Shown in pieces: positions 47,287 through 55,089 of a DNA stretch of 64,000 bases. A program made the translations under genes and the position numbers. This DNA is from Pseudomonas vanderleydeniana. GTDB taxonomy: Bacteria; Pseudomonadota; Gammaproteobacteria; Pseudomonadales; Pseudomonadaceae. The first letter of the stretch is position 1, and each line of letters starts with the position of its first letter. The stretch spans positions 2,034,001 through 2,098,000 of the forward strand of contig NZ_CP077093.1 in the NCBI RefSeq assembly GCF_014268755.2, in the 5' to 3' direction. Below the pieces are notes generated by a model. It did no database searches. It saw nothing but the letters and a program-made list of their open reading frames with translations, and was not told where the DNA came from.

Positions 47287-47814
47287 TCAGGCGGCTCCTT
47301 CGTTTTCTTCGACCAGGTCGAAACGCACCACGCGGCGTTGGCTCTGGTCGCCGAGCAGGAGTTTTTCCAGCACGAACACCAGGGTCAGGAAACCACCCAC
47401 GGGGATCGGCATATAGGTGATGCCGACCCGCAGCGTCGGCAGCGCGCTCATGAACTGGTTCCAGGTCGAGGCGCAGAGCTTGGCACCCCAGATCGTCATG
47501 AACAGGCAGATGGTCGCCATCAGTACCTGCGCGAGCCACGCGGCGGCCGAGCGCAGGGGCGGGTTCAGGCGATCGGTCAACATGGCGACCGCCATGTGCG
47601 CGCCAGCGCGATAGCTGGAGGCGGCGCCGATGAAGGTGAACACCATCATCAGCAGGATGGCGGTGGGTTCCGGCCAGCTGGAGCCGGTGCCGAGGATATA
47701 GCGGGCGAAGATGCCCCAGGGGATGATCAGGCTGATGGCGAGGATCGCCAGGCCCGCGACCCAGACACAGGTCATGTACAGCCGGTCGTTGATCTGTAGC
47801 ACGAGATTCTTCAT
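47287..47814 (-). CDS. dctQ: TRAP transporter small permease DctQ
   Basis: Small four-helix subunit that supports DctM. The product has 175 residues. Features include the first helix (WVAGLAILAISLIIPWGIFARYIL), then WPEPTAILLMMVFTFIGAASSYRAGAHMAV, typical of DctQ. The ATG is 73 bases after dctP and its stop codon is the base before dctM starts. Confidence 0.93.
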   Translation of the reverse strand: MKNLVLQINDRLYMTCVWVAGLAILAISLIIPWGIFARYILGTGSSWPEPTAILLMMVFTFIGAASSYRAGAHMAVAMLTDRLNPPLRSAAAWLAQVLMATICLFMTIWGAKLCASTWNQFMSALPTLRVGITYMPIPVGGFLTLVFVLEKLLLGDQSQRRVVRFDLVEENEGAA

Positions 47815-47887
47815 CGGATTTCACCGTTACCCGCCGGCCCGCGCCCGAGGGGCGCACGCCGGTCGGTCCTTCCATGTGGGTGGGGTG

Positions 47888-48859
47888 TTACTCGACGGCT
47901 TCGATGCGGGTCATCAGCTCGGCGTAGGGCGCGCCGTACTTCTGCCGGATCGAGGCGGTGGCCTCGTAGAAGGGCTTCTTGTCGACTTCGACGAACTCGA
48001 CGCCGGCGGCCTTGAGCTTCTCTTCGCTACTGGCGGACTTGGCGTCCCACAACGCGCGCTGTTCCAACTGCGCCTGGCGGGCGAGCTGGCGCACCAGGGC
48101 CTGTTGTTCGGGGGTGAGCTTCTCCCAGGTGCTCTTGGCCATCACCACCGGCTCCGGCAGGATCAGGTGGCCGGTCAGGGCGTAGTACTTGGCGTTCTGG
48201 TAGTGGTTGTGTTCGAGCAGGGTCGGCGGGTTGTTTTCCGCGCCGTCGATCACGCCGGTCTGCAGGGCGCTGAAGATTTCACCGGTGTCCATGGCGATGC
48301 CGTTGCCGCCCATGGCATTGATGGTTTCGATGAACAGCGGGTTGCCCTGCACGCGGATCTTCATGCCCTTGAGGTCGGCCAGGCTGCGTACCGGCTTCTT
48401 GGTGTAGAGGTTGCGAGTGCCGCCGTCCATCCAGGCCAGGGCGACCAGGTTGAATTCGGACTGGGTGATCTTGTCGAGGATCTCCTGGCCGATCTCGCCG
48501 TCGATGACCTTGCGCATGTGCGCCTGATCGCGGAACACGAAGGGCATGTTGAATACGTTCACGTCCGGCACCACCGGCCCGACGATACCGAGGCTGACCC
48601 GGGCCATCTGGATCGCCCCGATCTGGGTCTGCTCGACCACTTCCTTTTCCGAGCCGAGTACCCCGCCCGAGAACATCTTGAAGGTCAGTTGGCCGTTGCT
48701 CTGCCGGGTCAGGGCCTTGCCCATGTTTTCTTCGGCGACCACGGTGGGATAGCCGGCGGGGTGCACGTCGGCGAACTTGATTTCGAGGGCCTGGGCCAGG
48801 TGGCTGAAACCGAGGGCGAGGGGGAGTGCGGCGACAAGAAGCTTGCGTTTGAAGTCCAT
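47888..48859 (-). CDS. dctP: TRAP transporter substrate-binding protein DctP
   Basis: Periplasmic receptor of the TRAP system. The product has 323 residues with signal peptide 1-24 (ends LAQA). The carboxylate-binding arginine of the family is Arg169 in LKGMKIRVQGNPLFIETINAMGGN, and DTGEIFSALQTGVIDGAENNP follows. Genome context (uronate dehydrogenase upstream on the same strand) suggests glucuronate/galacturonate. The mRNA leader carries an A-rich Hfq/Crc-type motif directly before the CGGAG ribosome site. Confidence 0.94.
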   Translation of the reverse strand: MDFKRKLLVAALPLALGFSHLAQALEIKFADVHPAGYPTVVAEENMGKALTRQSNGQLTFKMFSGGVLGSEKEVVEQTQIGAIQMARVSLGIVGPVVPDVNVFNMPFVFRDQAHMRKVIDGEIGQEILDKITQSEFNLVALAWMDGGTRNLYTKKPVRSLADLKGMKIRVQGNPLFIETINAMGGNGIAMDTGEIFSALQTGVIDGAENNPPTLLEHNHYQNAKYYALTGHLILPEPVVMAKSTWEKLTPEQQALVRQLARQAQLEQRALWDAKSASSEEKLKAAGVEFVEVDKKPFYEATASIRQKYGAPYAELMTRIEAVE

Positions 48860-48873
48860 GGGGCGATTCTCCG

Positions 48874-48888
48874 TTTTGTTGTTATTTT
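48874..48888 (-). promoter_or_regulatory. Hfq/Crc-type A-rich motif in the dctP leader
   Basis: The - strand reads AAAATAACAACAAAA, two overlapping AAnAAnAA units, immediately followed by the ribosome site CGGAG and the dctP start 15 bases on. This placement fits translational repression by Hfq with Crc. Confidence 0.6.
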
Positions 48889-49043
48889 CTGGCTGCTTCG
48901 GTCTTGCGGGGATGCTCGGGGTGAACGCCTTCGGTCAGGCGTTGGAACGGGTTTCTCCAGGTCCCGGATTGCCCGGGAACCGTCTGAACAGGCCATGGGT
49001 CCGTTGGCGGTCCGATGATCCGAATGAGGGCGCTGGCGTGGGC

Positions 49044-49868
49044 TCAGTCGCCGAAGGGGCCGGCCACGACGAAGGCGCCGCCCTGGTAGACCAGCGTCGG
49101 GTCGTCCGCCGGTGGTGCCGGCTGGGCCTCGACCTCGGCACGAAACGGCTCGGAGCTGTCCCGGGGCTGGTAGCCGAGGTGGGCGGCGAGGTGGTTGTCC
49201 CACCAGATGTAGCGGTTGTCGGAGACGCCATAGACCACCGTGTGTCCCACGTTCGGTGCATACAGGGCACGCTCGATCAATTGGGTCAGGTCGTCGAAGC
49301 TCAGCCAGCTGCTGAGCATGCGGCGGTTCTGCGGGTGGGTGAAGGACGAGCCGATACGGATGCTGACGGTCTCGATGCCGTAGCGATCGAAGTAGAAACT
49401 GGCCATGTCCTCGCCGTACGACTTGGACAGCCCGTAGTAGCTGTCCGGGCGGCGTGGGGCGTGGGCGTCGATGGTTTCGCTCTGCCTGTAGAAGCCGATT
49501 ACATGGTTGGAGCTGGCGAAGATCACGCGTTTGACGCCGTGACGGCGGGCAGCCTCGTAGATGTGGAAGACACCGCAGATGTTGGCGCCGAGGATCTCTT
49601 CGAAGGAGCGCTCCACCGAGACGCCGCCGAAATGCAGGATGGCATCCACGCCTTCCACCAGTTGATGGACCGCCTGCTTGTCGGAGAGGTCACACGGATG
49701 AACCTCCTCGCGGTCGTCGATGGCCGGTGCCATGTCGGCGATATCGGAAAGGCGCAGGACCCGGGCGTACGGCCGCAGGCTTTCGCGCAACACCTTGCCC
49801 AGGCCACCGGCAGCACCGGTGAGCAGGAGACGGTTGAAGGGCTGCGGAATCGGGGTGGCTGAGGTCAT
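49044..49868 (-). CDS. udh: Uronate dehydrogenase
   Basis: NAD-dependent oxidation of D-galacturonate or D-glucuronate to the aldarolactone. The product has 274 residues, an extended short-chain dehydrogenase. The nucleotide motif TGAAGGLG is at 17-24, and the catalytic Tyr145-x3-Lys149 sits in SYYGLSKSYGED. Downstream enzymes (lactonase, aldarate dehydratases) are not in the window. Promoter and operator at 49913-49963 match those of the OprD-type porin. Confidence 0.95.
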   Translation of the reverse strand: MTSATPIPQPFNRLLLTGAAGGLGKVLRESLRPYARVLRLSDIADMAPAIDDREEVHPCDLSDKQAVHQLVEGVDAILHFGGVSVERSFEEILGANICGVFHIYEAARRHGVKRVIFASSNHVIGFYRQSETIDAHAPRRPDSYYGLSKSYGEDMASFYFDRYGIETVSIRIGSSFTHPQNRRMLSSWLSFDDLTQLIERALYAPNVGHTVVYGVSDNRYIWWDNHLAAHLGYQPRDSSEPFRAEVEAQPAPPADDPTLVYQGGAFVVAGPFGD

Positions 49869-49888
49869 GGCATGGCTCTGGTCGGAGG

Positions 49889-49904
49889 TTTATTGTTGTT
49901 TTTG
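49889..49904 (-). promoter_or_regulatory. Hfq/Crc-type A-rich motif in the udh leader
   Basis: The - strand reads CAAAAACAACAATAAA (two overlapping AAnAAnAA units), 21 bases before the udh start and 9 bases downstream of the operator. Confidence 0.6.
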
Positions 49905-49912
49905 TCGTCCGT

Positions 49913-49924
49913 TGTCGTACGACA
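49913..49924 (-). promoter_or_regulatory. TGTCGTACGACA operator at the udh transcription start
   Basis: Perfect 12-base palindrome TGTCGTACGACA lying 9 bases downstream of the udh -10. The porin promoter has TGTCGTACAACA in the same place, and the extended match is CGTTGTCGTACRACATTT. It is probably the site of a uronate- or aldarate-responsive GntR-type repressor not encoded here. Confidence 0.65.
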
Positions 49925-49933
49925 TTTTTCTGG

Positions 49934-49963
49934 ATTATCGTCAGCACGAAATGGCTTTGTCAA
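49934..49963 (-). promoter_or_regulatory. Sigma-70 promoter of udh
   Basis: On the - strand TTGACA (49958-49963), an 18-base spacer and GATAAT (49934-49939). The porin promoter has the same two hexamers with the same spacing. Confidence 0.7.
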
Positions 49964-50034
49964 TGCGGGGTGGCCAGTGATTCGTGGCGATTCTGCGGTG
50001 TAGATTTTGCAAGATATTTCGGTGTTGTTAGGCG

Positions 50035-50058
50035 AGGGAGCCAGCAGGCTGGCTCCCT
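50035..50058 (-). terminator. Strong hairpin after the porin gene
   Basis: AGGGAGCCAGC (50035-50045), loop AG, GCTGGCTCCCT (50048-50058): a perfect 11-bp stem 12 bases after the porin stop. No U-run follows on the - strand, so it may be a 3'-end stabiliser or a weak terminator. Confidence 0.5.
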
Positions 50059-50069
50059 ATAAACGGCAT

Positions 50070-51323
50070 TTATAGCAACGAAATCGGATAACTGATGAAC
50101 AGGCGATTCTCGTCGAACTCGTTGGTGCTGAAGTTCTTGCGGATGCTCGAGTTGCGCCACCGCACGTTCAGGTTCTTGAATGTCCCGCTTTGCACCGTGT
50201 AGGCCAGTTCCGATTCGCGACCCCATTCCTTGCCGTCGGTGATCGTCCCCATGTGCACGTTGTCACCGCTGATGTAGCGGTTCATCAGGGTCAGCCCCGG
50301 AATCCCCAGCGCGGCGAAGTTGTAGTCATGGCGCAACTGCCAGGATTTTTCCTGGGCATTGTCATAGCTACTGTTGTAGCTGTCGTTGGCCAGGGTGCCG
50401 CCGCTGGTGCCGTTGACCCGCATCCAGGCGCTGTCGCCGGTGAGTTTCTGCAGGCCGACATAGAAGGTGTTGCCGCCATACTTGGCCGAGAACATCCCCG
50501 ACCAGGTCCTGTTCTCCAGGTCGCCGGCCAGGGCGCTGCCGTCTTCCTTGCCGTAGAAGAACCCGAGGTTGGCGCCCAGGGTCCAGTCACCCAGTGGCTG
50601 GCTGTGCACCAGGTTGACGTACTGCTGGCGGTAGATGTCCTTCAGTTGCGCGTTCCAGAGGCCAATCAGGGTGCGTTTGTCGTTGAAGGTGTACTCGCCG
50701 CCGGCGAAGTTGAAACGGTCGGAAGTGATGCCGGCCCTGCCGTTCATGAACATGTCGGTCATGCTTGAGTCGTTGCGCGGGCTGTTCTTCTGGAACTGGC
50801 CGCCGTACAGGGTCAGGCCGTCGATTTCCTTCGAGGTGACCTGGCCACCGCGGAAGGTCTGCGGCAGCGAGCGGCCGTCATCGGAACGCAGGATCGGCAG
50901 CACCGGCATCCATTCGCCGACCTTCAGCTCGGTCTTGGAGATGCGGGCCTTGAACGCCACGTCCAGGCGGCCGAAGTTGTCGGCCGGGCGCCCGTCATGG
51001 TCCAGCGGCAGCAGTTGCGTGCCGCCGGTGCCCTTGCCGCCATCGAGTTTCTGGGAAAAGGTGCCGAGCACATCGACGCCAAAGCCGACGGTGCCCTGGG
51101 TGAAACCGGACCTGGCGTCGAGGATGAAGTTCTGCGTCCATTCCTCGGCCTTGCCCTGTGGGTAGGCCGGGTTGGTGAAGTTGCGGTTGAAGTAGGCGTT
51201 GCGCAGGTTCAGGTTGGCGCTGGCATCGTCGACGAAACCCTCGGCACAGGCCAGGGAGGGGAGGGTCAGGACGAGGCTTGCGGTACCGGACAGCCACAGC
51301 GAACGGGAGGGACGAATCATCAT
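50070..51323 (-). CDS. OprD-family outer-membrane porin
   Basis: The product has 417 residues with a signal peptide ending near residue 27 (SLACAEG). It is an 18-stranded substrate-specific porin family, with the start GFVDDASANLNLRNAYFNRNF and the barrel segments KTELKVGEWMPVLPILRSDDGRSLPQTFRGG and MNRYISGDNVHMGT. The C-terminus is SYPISLL. The promoter and operator shared with udh suggest it takes up uronates or aldarates. AGGAG lies 10 bases before the start; a second Met follows the first directly. Confidence 0.94.
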   Translation of the reverse strand: MMIRPSRSLWLSGTASLVLTLPSLACAEGFVDDASANLNLRNAYFNRNFTNPAYPQGKAEEWTQNFILDARSGFTQGTVGFGVDVLGTFSQKLDGGKGTGGTQLLPLDHDGRPADNFGRLDVAFKARISKTELKVGEWMPVLPILRSDDGRSLPQTFRGGQVTSKEIDGLTLYGGQFQKNSPRNDSSMTDMFMNGRAGITSDRFNFAGGEYTFNDKRTLIGLWNAQLKDIYRQQYVNLVHSQPLGDWTLGANLGFFYGKEDGSALAGDLENRTWSGMFSAKYGGNTFYVGLQKLTGDSAWMRVNGTSGGTLANDSYNSSYDNAQEKSWQLRHDYNFAALGIPGLTLMNRYISGDNVHMGTITDGKEWGRESELAYTVQSGTFKNLNVRWRNSSIRKNFSTNEFDENRLFISYPISLL

Positions 51324-51342
51324 GACGGTGAAGCTCCTGCGG

Positions 51343-51358
51343 TTTTTATTGTTATTTT
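51343..51358 (-). promoter_or_regulatory. Hfq/Crc-type A-rich motif in the porin leader
   Basis: The - strand reads AAAATAACAATAAAAA, containing two AAnAAnAA units, just upstream of the AGGAG ribosome site of the OprD-type porin. Confidence 0.6.
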
Positions 51359-51368
51359 CGTTATACGT

Positions 51369-51418
51369 TGTCGTACAACATTTCGCGGATTATCAACAGC
51401 TGAAAAAAGCTTTGTCAA
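51369..51418 (-). promoter_or_regulatory. Porin promoter and operator, twin of the udh control region
   Basis: On the - strand: TTGACA (51413-51418), 18-base spacer, GATAAT (51389-51394), then eight bases, then TGTCGTACAACA (51369-51380). Layout and sequence match udh almost exactly, so both genes likely answer to one repressor. Confidence 0.7.
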
Positions 51419-51569
51419 CGGGCCTTTGCCAGCTTGATCGTGAGGGAAATCCTGGAAAGTCGAATGGGGCGGGGTTGGAGGCTTGAGCTAGAGCGGTCGG
51501 GCGCTGGCGCGCAGGGGGAGAGGTTTTTCGGGCGGTTGTGTGATGACGTCGTGTCGGGTGCTGCAAACA

Positions 51570-51588
51570 GGGAGCCCGCCGGGCTCCC
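51570..51588 (-). terminator. Hairpin terminator after the first Tsx-like gene
   Basis: GGGAGCCC (51570-51577), loop GCC, GGGCTCCC (51581-51588): a perfect 8-bp stem eight bases past the stop of the Tsx-like gene. On the - strand it is followed by TGTTTGC, a short U-rich tail. Confidence 0.6.
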
Positions 51589-51596
51589 GTTCTTCA

Positions 51597-52382
51597 TCAG
51601 AAGTGATACTTGACCAGCAGGCTCGCGGTGTCCTGGTTGGTCTTGAACGACGAGGTGTCCTCGACGCCGTACTTGTCTTTCCAGTAGTCGTACTCGATAC
51701 CGACGTACAGGTGCTTCTCGCCCCAGTGCATGGCCTTGCCCAGGTCGTACTTGATCTGGGGGTTGAAGTGCAGGTTGGCGTGGTAGGTGCCATGGGAGTT
51801 CTTGTCGTTGTCGACTACCCAGTCCATGTAGCCGTCGATCAGCACGTTGGAGGAGCCCACCGGGATGGTGTAGGACCAGACCGGAGTGATCTGCCAGATA
51901 TTGCTGCCCGGACGGTTGCTGTCGGTGTGGCGCTGATAGAAGTTCAACTGGAAGTAGTCGAAGCCCGGAATCGCCAGGTCAAAGCCCGGGCCGAACAGGT
52001 AGGAGTTGGTGTCGCCTTCGCCATACTCGTAGGTCATGGCCAGCAGCACGTCCTTGATCGGGCCGAACTCGAACTTGCGATCGAAGATCTTGCCCGCCGA
52101 CAGCCGTGGCGTGAACTCGCCGTAGTAGGTGTTCGGGCCGAGGTTGCCGTCCGCCTTGCCGTTGTAGAAGATCCGGTCGAGGAAGAAGAAGTTGTCACCG
52201 TATTTCCAGGCGTCGGCGTGTTCGAAGGTCACGGTCTGCTGGATCTGCGGGTTGATGGTGAAGCTCTTGCCCCACAGGTAGGTCAGGCTGTTGTTCTGCC
52301 ACTGCAGCAGATCGTCGGCGGCGGCCGTTCCGGTAGCCAGCAGAGTCCCCGCGAGCATCAGGCCCGTGCACATGCGTTTCAT
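51597..52382 (-). CDS. Nucleoside-specific channel (Tsx-like) outer-membrane protein, copy 1
   Basis: The product is 261 residues from the ATG at 52382, with a signal peptide ending TAAADD near 20. It belongs to the Tsx/OmpK-like nucleoside channel family (PF03502 type): DLLQWQNNSLTYLWGKSF at the mature start, LAMTYEYGEGDTNSYLFGPGFD, GYMDWVVDNDKNS and the C-terminal SLLVKYHF. A longer frame upstream (to 52487) is rejected. It is paralogous to the adjacent gene at 52541-53326. The next genes upstream, a purine-type permease and puuD, suggest purine or nucleoside entry. Confidence 0.9.
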   Translation of the reverse strand: MKRMCTGLMLAGTLLATGTAAADDLLQWQNNSLTYLWGKSFTINPQIQQTVTFEHADAWKYGDNFFFLDRIFYNGKADGNLGPNTYYGEFTPRLSAGKIFDRKFEFGPIKDVLLAMTYEYGEGDTNSYLFGPGFDLAIPGFDYFQLNFYQRHTDSNRPGSNIWQITPVWSYTIPVGSSNVLIDGYMDWVVDNDKNSHGTYHANLHFNPQIKYDLGKAMHWGEKHLYVGIEYDYWKDKYGVEDTSSFKTNQDTASLLVKYHF

Positions 52383-52540
52383 TTGGTTGCTCCCAAAGTT
52401 AAGAGGTTCGACGTCGAAGTCGTCCGGCGCTCTGGCGTGGCGCCTTTTTTCGGCTGTAACGAGAGGGCGCGCAGGATACAGAGGCACGCCCGTGCCCTCA
52501 AGTCCGCGCGACAGAGCGTCGCTGGCCCGGCCGATGGATT

Positions 52541-53326
52541 TCAGAAGTGCACCTTGAGCAGCAGGCTGGCGGTGTTCTGGTGGGTATCCAGGGCCGGGCT
52601 GCTGTCGATGCCGTATTTGTTCTTCCAGTAGCTGTACTCGATCCCGGCGTAGACACGTTTTTCACCCCAGCCCAGGGTCTTGCCCAGGTCGTACTTGATC
52701 TGCGGGTTGAGGTGCAGGTTGGCGTGGTAGCGCCCGCGTGAGTTGCGGTCGTTGTCCACCACCCAGTCCAGGTAGCCATCGATCAGGATGTTCGAGGCGC
52801 CGACCGGGACGGTGTAGGACCACGACGGCGTGATCTGCCAGGTGCCGGTACCCGGGCGCGGTCCCTCGGTATGGCGACGATAGACGTTCAGGCTGAAGTA
52901 GTTGAAACCGGGGACATTCAGGTCCAGTCCGGGGCCTATCAGGTAGGCCTCGCTTTCGCCTTCACCGTACTCGTAGGTCATCGCCAGCAGCACGTCCTTG
53001 ACCGGGCCCAAGGACAGGTCGCGGTCGAGGATCTTGCCGAAGGACAGGCGTGGGCTGAATTCGCCGTAGTAGGTGTGCGGGCCCTTGTTGGGGTCGGGCT
53101 TGCCGTTGTAGAAGATCTTGTCGACGAACAGGAAGGTGTCGCCGTACTTCCATTTGTCGGCATGCTCGAAGGTCAGCGTCTGCTGGATCGACGGGTTGAT
53201 GGCGAAGTTCTTGCCGTACAGGTAGGTGAGGCTGTTGGTCTGCCATTGCAGCAGGTCGCCGGCCAGTGCCTGGGTGGCGGCCAGCAGCCCGCCGGTCAGC
53301 GTGAGGCTTGCGTGGGTAGGTCGCAT
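52541..53326 (-). CDS. Nucleoside-specific channel (Tsx-like) outer-membrane protein, copy 2
   Basis: The product has 261 residues, the same length as copy 1, and is clearly similar along its whole length (DLLQWQTNSLTYLYGKNF, LAMTYEYGEGESEAYLIGPGLD, GYLDWVVDNDRNS, SLLLKVHF). Signal peptide ends TQALAGD near residue 23. A 158-base gap without a clear terminator separates it from copy 1, so they may form one transcript. Tandem duplication is the simplest origin; different ligands are possible. AGGGA precedes the ATG. Confidence 0.9.
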   Translation of the reverse strand: MRPTHASLTLTGGLLAATQALAGDLLQWQTNSLTYLYGKNFAINPSIQQTLTFEHADKWKYGDTFLFVDKIFYNGKPDPNKGPHTYYGEFSPRLSFGKILDRDLSLGPVKDVLLAMTYEYGEGESEAYLIGPGLDLNVPGFNYFSLNVYRRHTEGPRPGTGTWQITPSWSYTVPVGASNILIDGYLDWVVDNDRNSRGRYHANLHLNPQIKYDLGKTLGWGEKRVYAGIEYSYWKNKYGIDSSPALDTHQNTASLLLKVHF

Positions 53327-53344
53327 GATGTCGTTCCCTGTCTG

Positions 53345-53361
53345 TTTTTATTGTTGTTTTT
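53345..53361 (-). promoter_or_regulatory. Hfq/Crc-type A-rich motif in the Tsx-like copy 2 leader
   Basis: The - strand reads AAAAACAACAATAAAAA, with two or three overlapping AAnAAnAA units, 18 bases before the start codon. Confidence 0.6.
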
Positions 53362-53471
53362 CACCAGAGGCCACCAAACGCAGGCAGCCGCCGACCGTGA
53401 CCGGGTGTGGCACCGGGTCAGCCTGTCGCGTGTCGTATTACCGGCCTGGAGGCGGGCCTTGTTCCTCTGGC

Positions 53472-53496
53472 GGGGCGGCAGGTCGCGTGCCGCCCC
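53472..53496 (-). terminator. Hairpin after the NCS2 permease
   Basis: GGGGCGGCA (53472-53480), 7-base loop, TGCCGCCCC (53488-53496): a perfect 9-bp stem six bases after the permease stop. No U-run follows. Confidence 0.5.
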
Positions 53497-53502
53497 GGTC
53501 AC

Positions 53503-54858
53503 TCAGTGCGGGTGCACGTGCCCGCTGAGGGCGGCCCGTTCGGCGCCACCGAGTACGTTGAACAGCAGGTTCAGGGCCACGGCGCTGAGCGTTGCCATGG
53601 CGATCCCGCTGTGGGTGATCGGTCCCATCCACTGTGGCAGGTGGGCGAAGAACTCCGGACGGACCACGGGAATCAGACCCATGCCGATGCTGACCGCCAC
53701 CAGTAACTGGTTGCGGCGGTCGGAGATGTCGGCTTCCTGGAGAATCTTGATCCCGGTGGCGGCGACCATGCCGAACATCGCGATAGCCGCACCGCCGAGT
53801 ACCGCCGGAGGAATCGAGGCGACCAGGAACGCCGCCTTGGGCAGCAGGCTGAGGACGATCAGGAAGCCACCGGCGACCATGGTCACCGAGCGGCAGCGCA
53901 CGCCGGTCATCTGCACCAGGCCGATGTTCTGGGCGAACGAGGAGTGGGTGAAGGTATTGAAGAAGCCGGCGAGGAACGAGGCGCCGGCATCGCACAATAG
54001 GCCGCGGCGGAGCATGCGCGGGGTGACTTCCTGGCCGGTGATCTTGCCCAGGGCGAGGAACATGCCGGTGGACTCGACGAAGATGATCACCACCACCAGG
54101 CACATGGACAGGATCGGGGCGAGGTGGAACTGCGGCATGCCGAAATGCAGCGGCGTGACCACCTTGACCCAGGGCGCCTGGGCCAGGCCGCTGAGGTCGA
54201 CCATGCCGATGGCGCCGGACAACACATAGCCCAGGGCCATGCCGATCAGCACCGAGATGTTCACCCAGAAGCCGCGCATGAAACGGTTGATCAGCAGGAT
54301 GGTCGCCAGCACCAGGCCGGCCACGGTCAGGTAGATCGGCGAACCGAACTGCACCACGGTGCTGCCGCCGCCGGCCCAGTTCACCGCCACGGGGAACAGC
54401 GAGAGACCGATGGCGGTGATGACCGTGCCGGTGACCAGCGGTGGGAAGAAGCGCACCACCTTGGACATGAACGGGGCGATCAGCATGCCGAAGAAACCGG
54501 CAGCGATGGTTGCGCCGAAGATTCCGGTCATGCCGATGCCGGGCATGCCGGCCATGGCCACCATGCTGCCGACGGCGGCGAAACTGGCACCCATCATCAC
54601 CGGCATGCGGATGCCCAGCGGGCCGATGCCGAAGGATTGCACCAGGGTGGCGATGCCGGCCACCAGCAGGTCGGCGTTGATCAGAAAGGCGATTTCTTCA
54701 CGGCTTAGGCCGGCGGCCTGCCCGATGATCAGCGGTACGGCAACGGCCCCGCCATACATCAGCAGGACGTGTTGCAGTCCCACCAGGAGCAGCTGCAACA
54801 GGGGCAGGCGCTGGATGGCGGGTGCTTCGGGTATGCGCGGTTCGGATAGCTCGGACAT
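53503..54858 (-). CDS. NCS2 (NAT) family xanthine/urate-type permease
   Basis: The product is 451 residues from the ATG at 54858, with about 14 membrane helices. Family blocks are LLVGLQHVLLMYGGAVAVPLIIGQAAGLS, FVESTGMFLALGKITG, and the NAT signature region IPPAVLGGAAIAMFGMVAATGIKIL. It is the nucleobase/ascorbate (COG2233) type, distinct from the AzgA type at 61362-62711. Next to puuD it is probably a urate or xanthine importer; the exact substrate cannot be read by eye. The frame upstream (to 54969) is rejected as it runs into the repeat. Confidence 0.92.
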   Translation of the reverse strand: MSELSEPRIPEAPAIQRLPLLQLLLVGLQHVLLMYGGAVAVPLIIGQAAGLSREEIAFLINADLLVAGIATLVQSFGIGPLGIRMPVMMGASFAAVGSMVAMAGMPGIGMTGIFGATIAAGFFGMLIAPFMSKVVRFFPPLVTGTVITAIGLSLFPVAVNWAGGGSTVVQFGSPIYLTVAGLVLATILLINRFMRGFWVNISVLIGMALGYVLSGAIGMVDLSGLAQAPWVKVVTPLHFGMPQFHLAPILSMCLVVVIIFVESTGMFLALGKITGQEVTPRMLRRGLLCDAGASFLAGFFNTFTHSSFAQNIGLVQMTGVRCRSVTMVAGGFLIVLSLLPKAAFLVASIPPAVLGGAAIAMFGMVAATGIKILQEADISDRRNQLLVAVSIGMGLIPVVRPEFFAHLPQWMGPITHSGIAMATLSAVALNLLFNVLGGAERAALSGHVHPH

Positions 54859-54873
54859 GCAACACCTCGGAGG

Positions 54874-54885
54874 TTTTTTATTCTT
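54874..54885 (-). promoter_or_regulatory. Hfq/Crc-type A-rich motif before the NCS2 permease
   Basis: The - strand reads AAGAATAAAAAA, fitting AAnAAnAA, 15 bases before the start codon. Confidence 0.5.
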
Positions 54886-54908
54886 GTGGTTTGGCGCTGT
54901 GGGGTTGC

Positions 54909-55056
54909 TTGTGGCGAGCGGGCTTGTCGGAACGCCGCACCGCCGCTCTCGGTTGCAAGGCAGCCGCAAACCGGTGTCCGCGTTCCATCAGCAGTATCGC
55001 GTTCATCGGTTTCAGGGGCGCTTCGCGCCCCACGCAGGCAAGCCTGCTCGCCACAA
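54909..55056. repeat. About 150-bp palindromic intergenic repeat, copy 2
   Basis: TTGTGGCGAGCGGGCTTGTC at the left and CAAGCCTGCTCGCCACAA at the right are inverted. CGGAACGCCGCACCGCC and TTTCAGGGGCGCTTCGCGCC match copy 1 at 45103-45249, while the middle differs. It fills the gap between puuD and the permease. Confidence 0.75.
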
Positions 55057-55089
55057 GGTCTCATTTCATGAAACTTTCAGTCTCTACGA

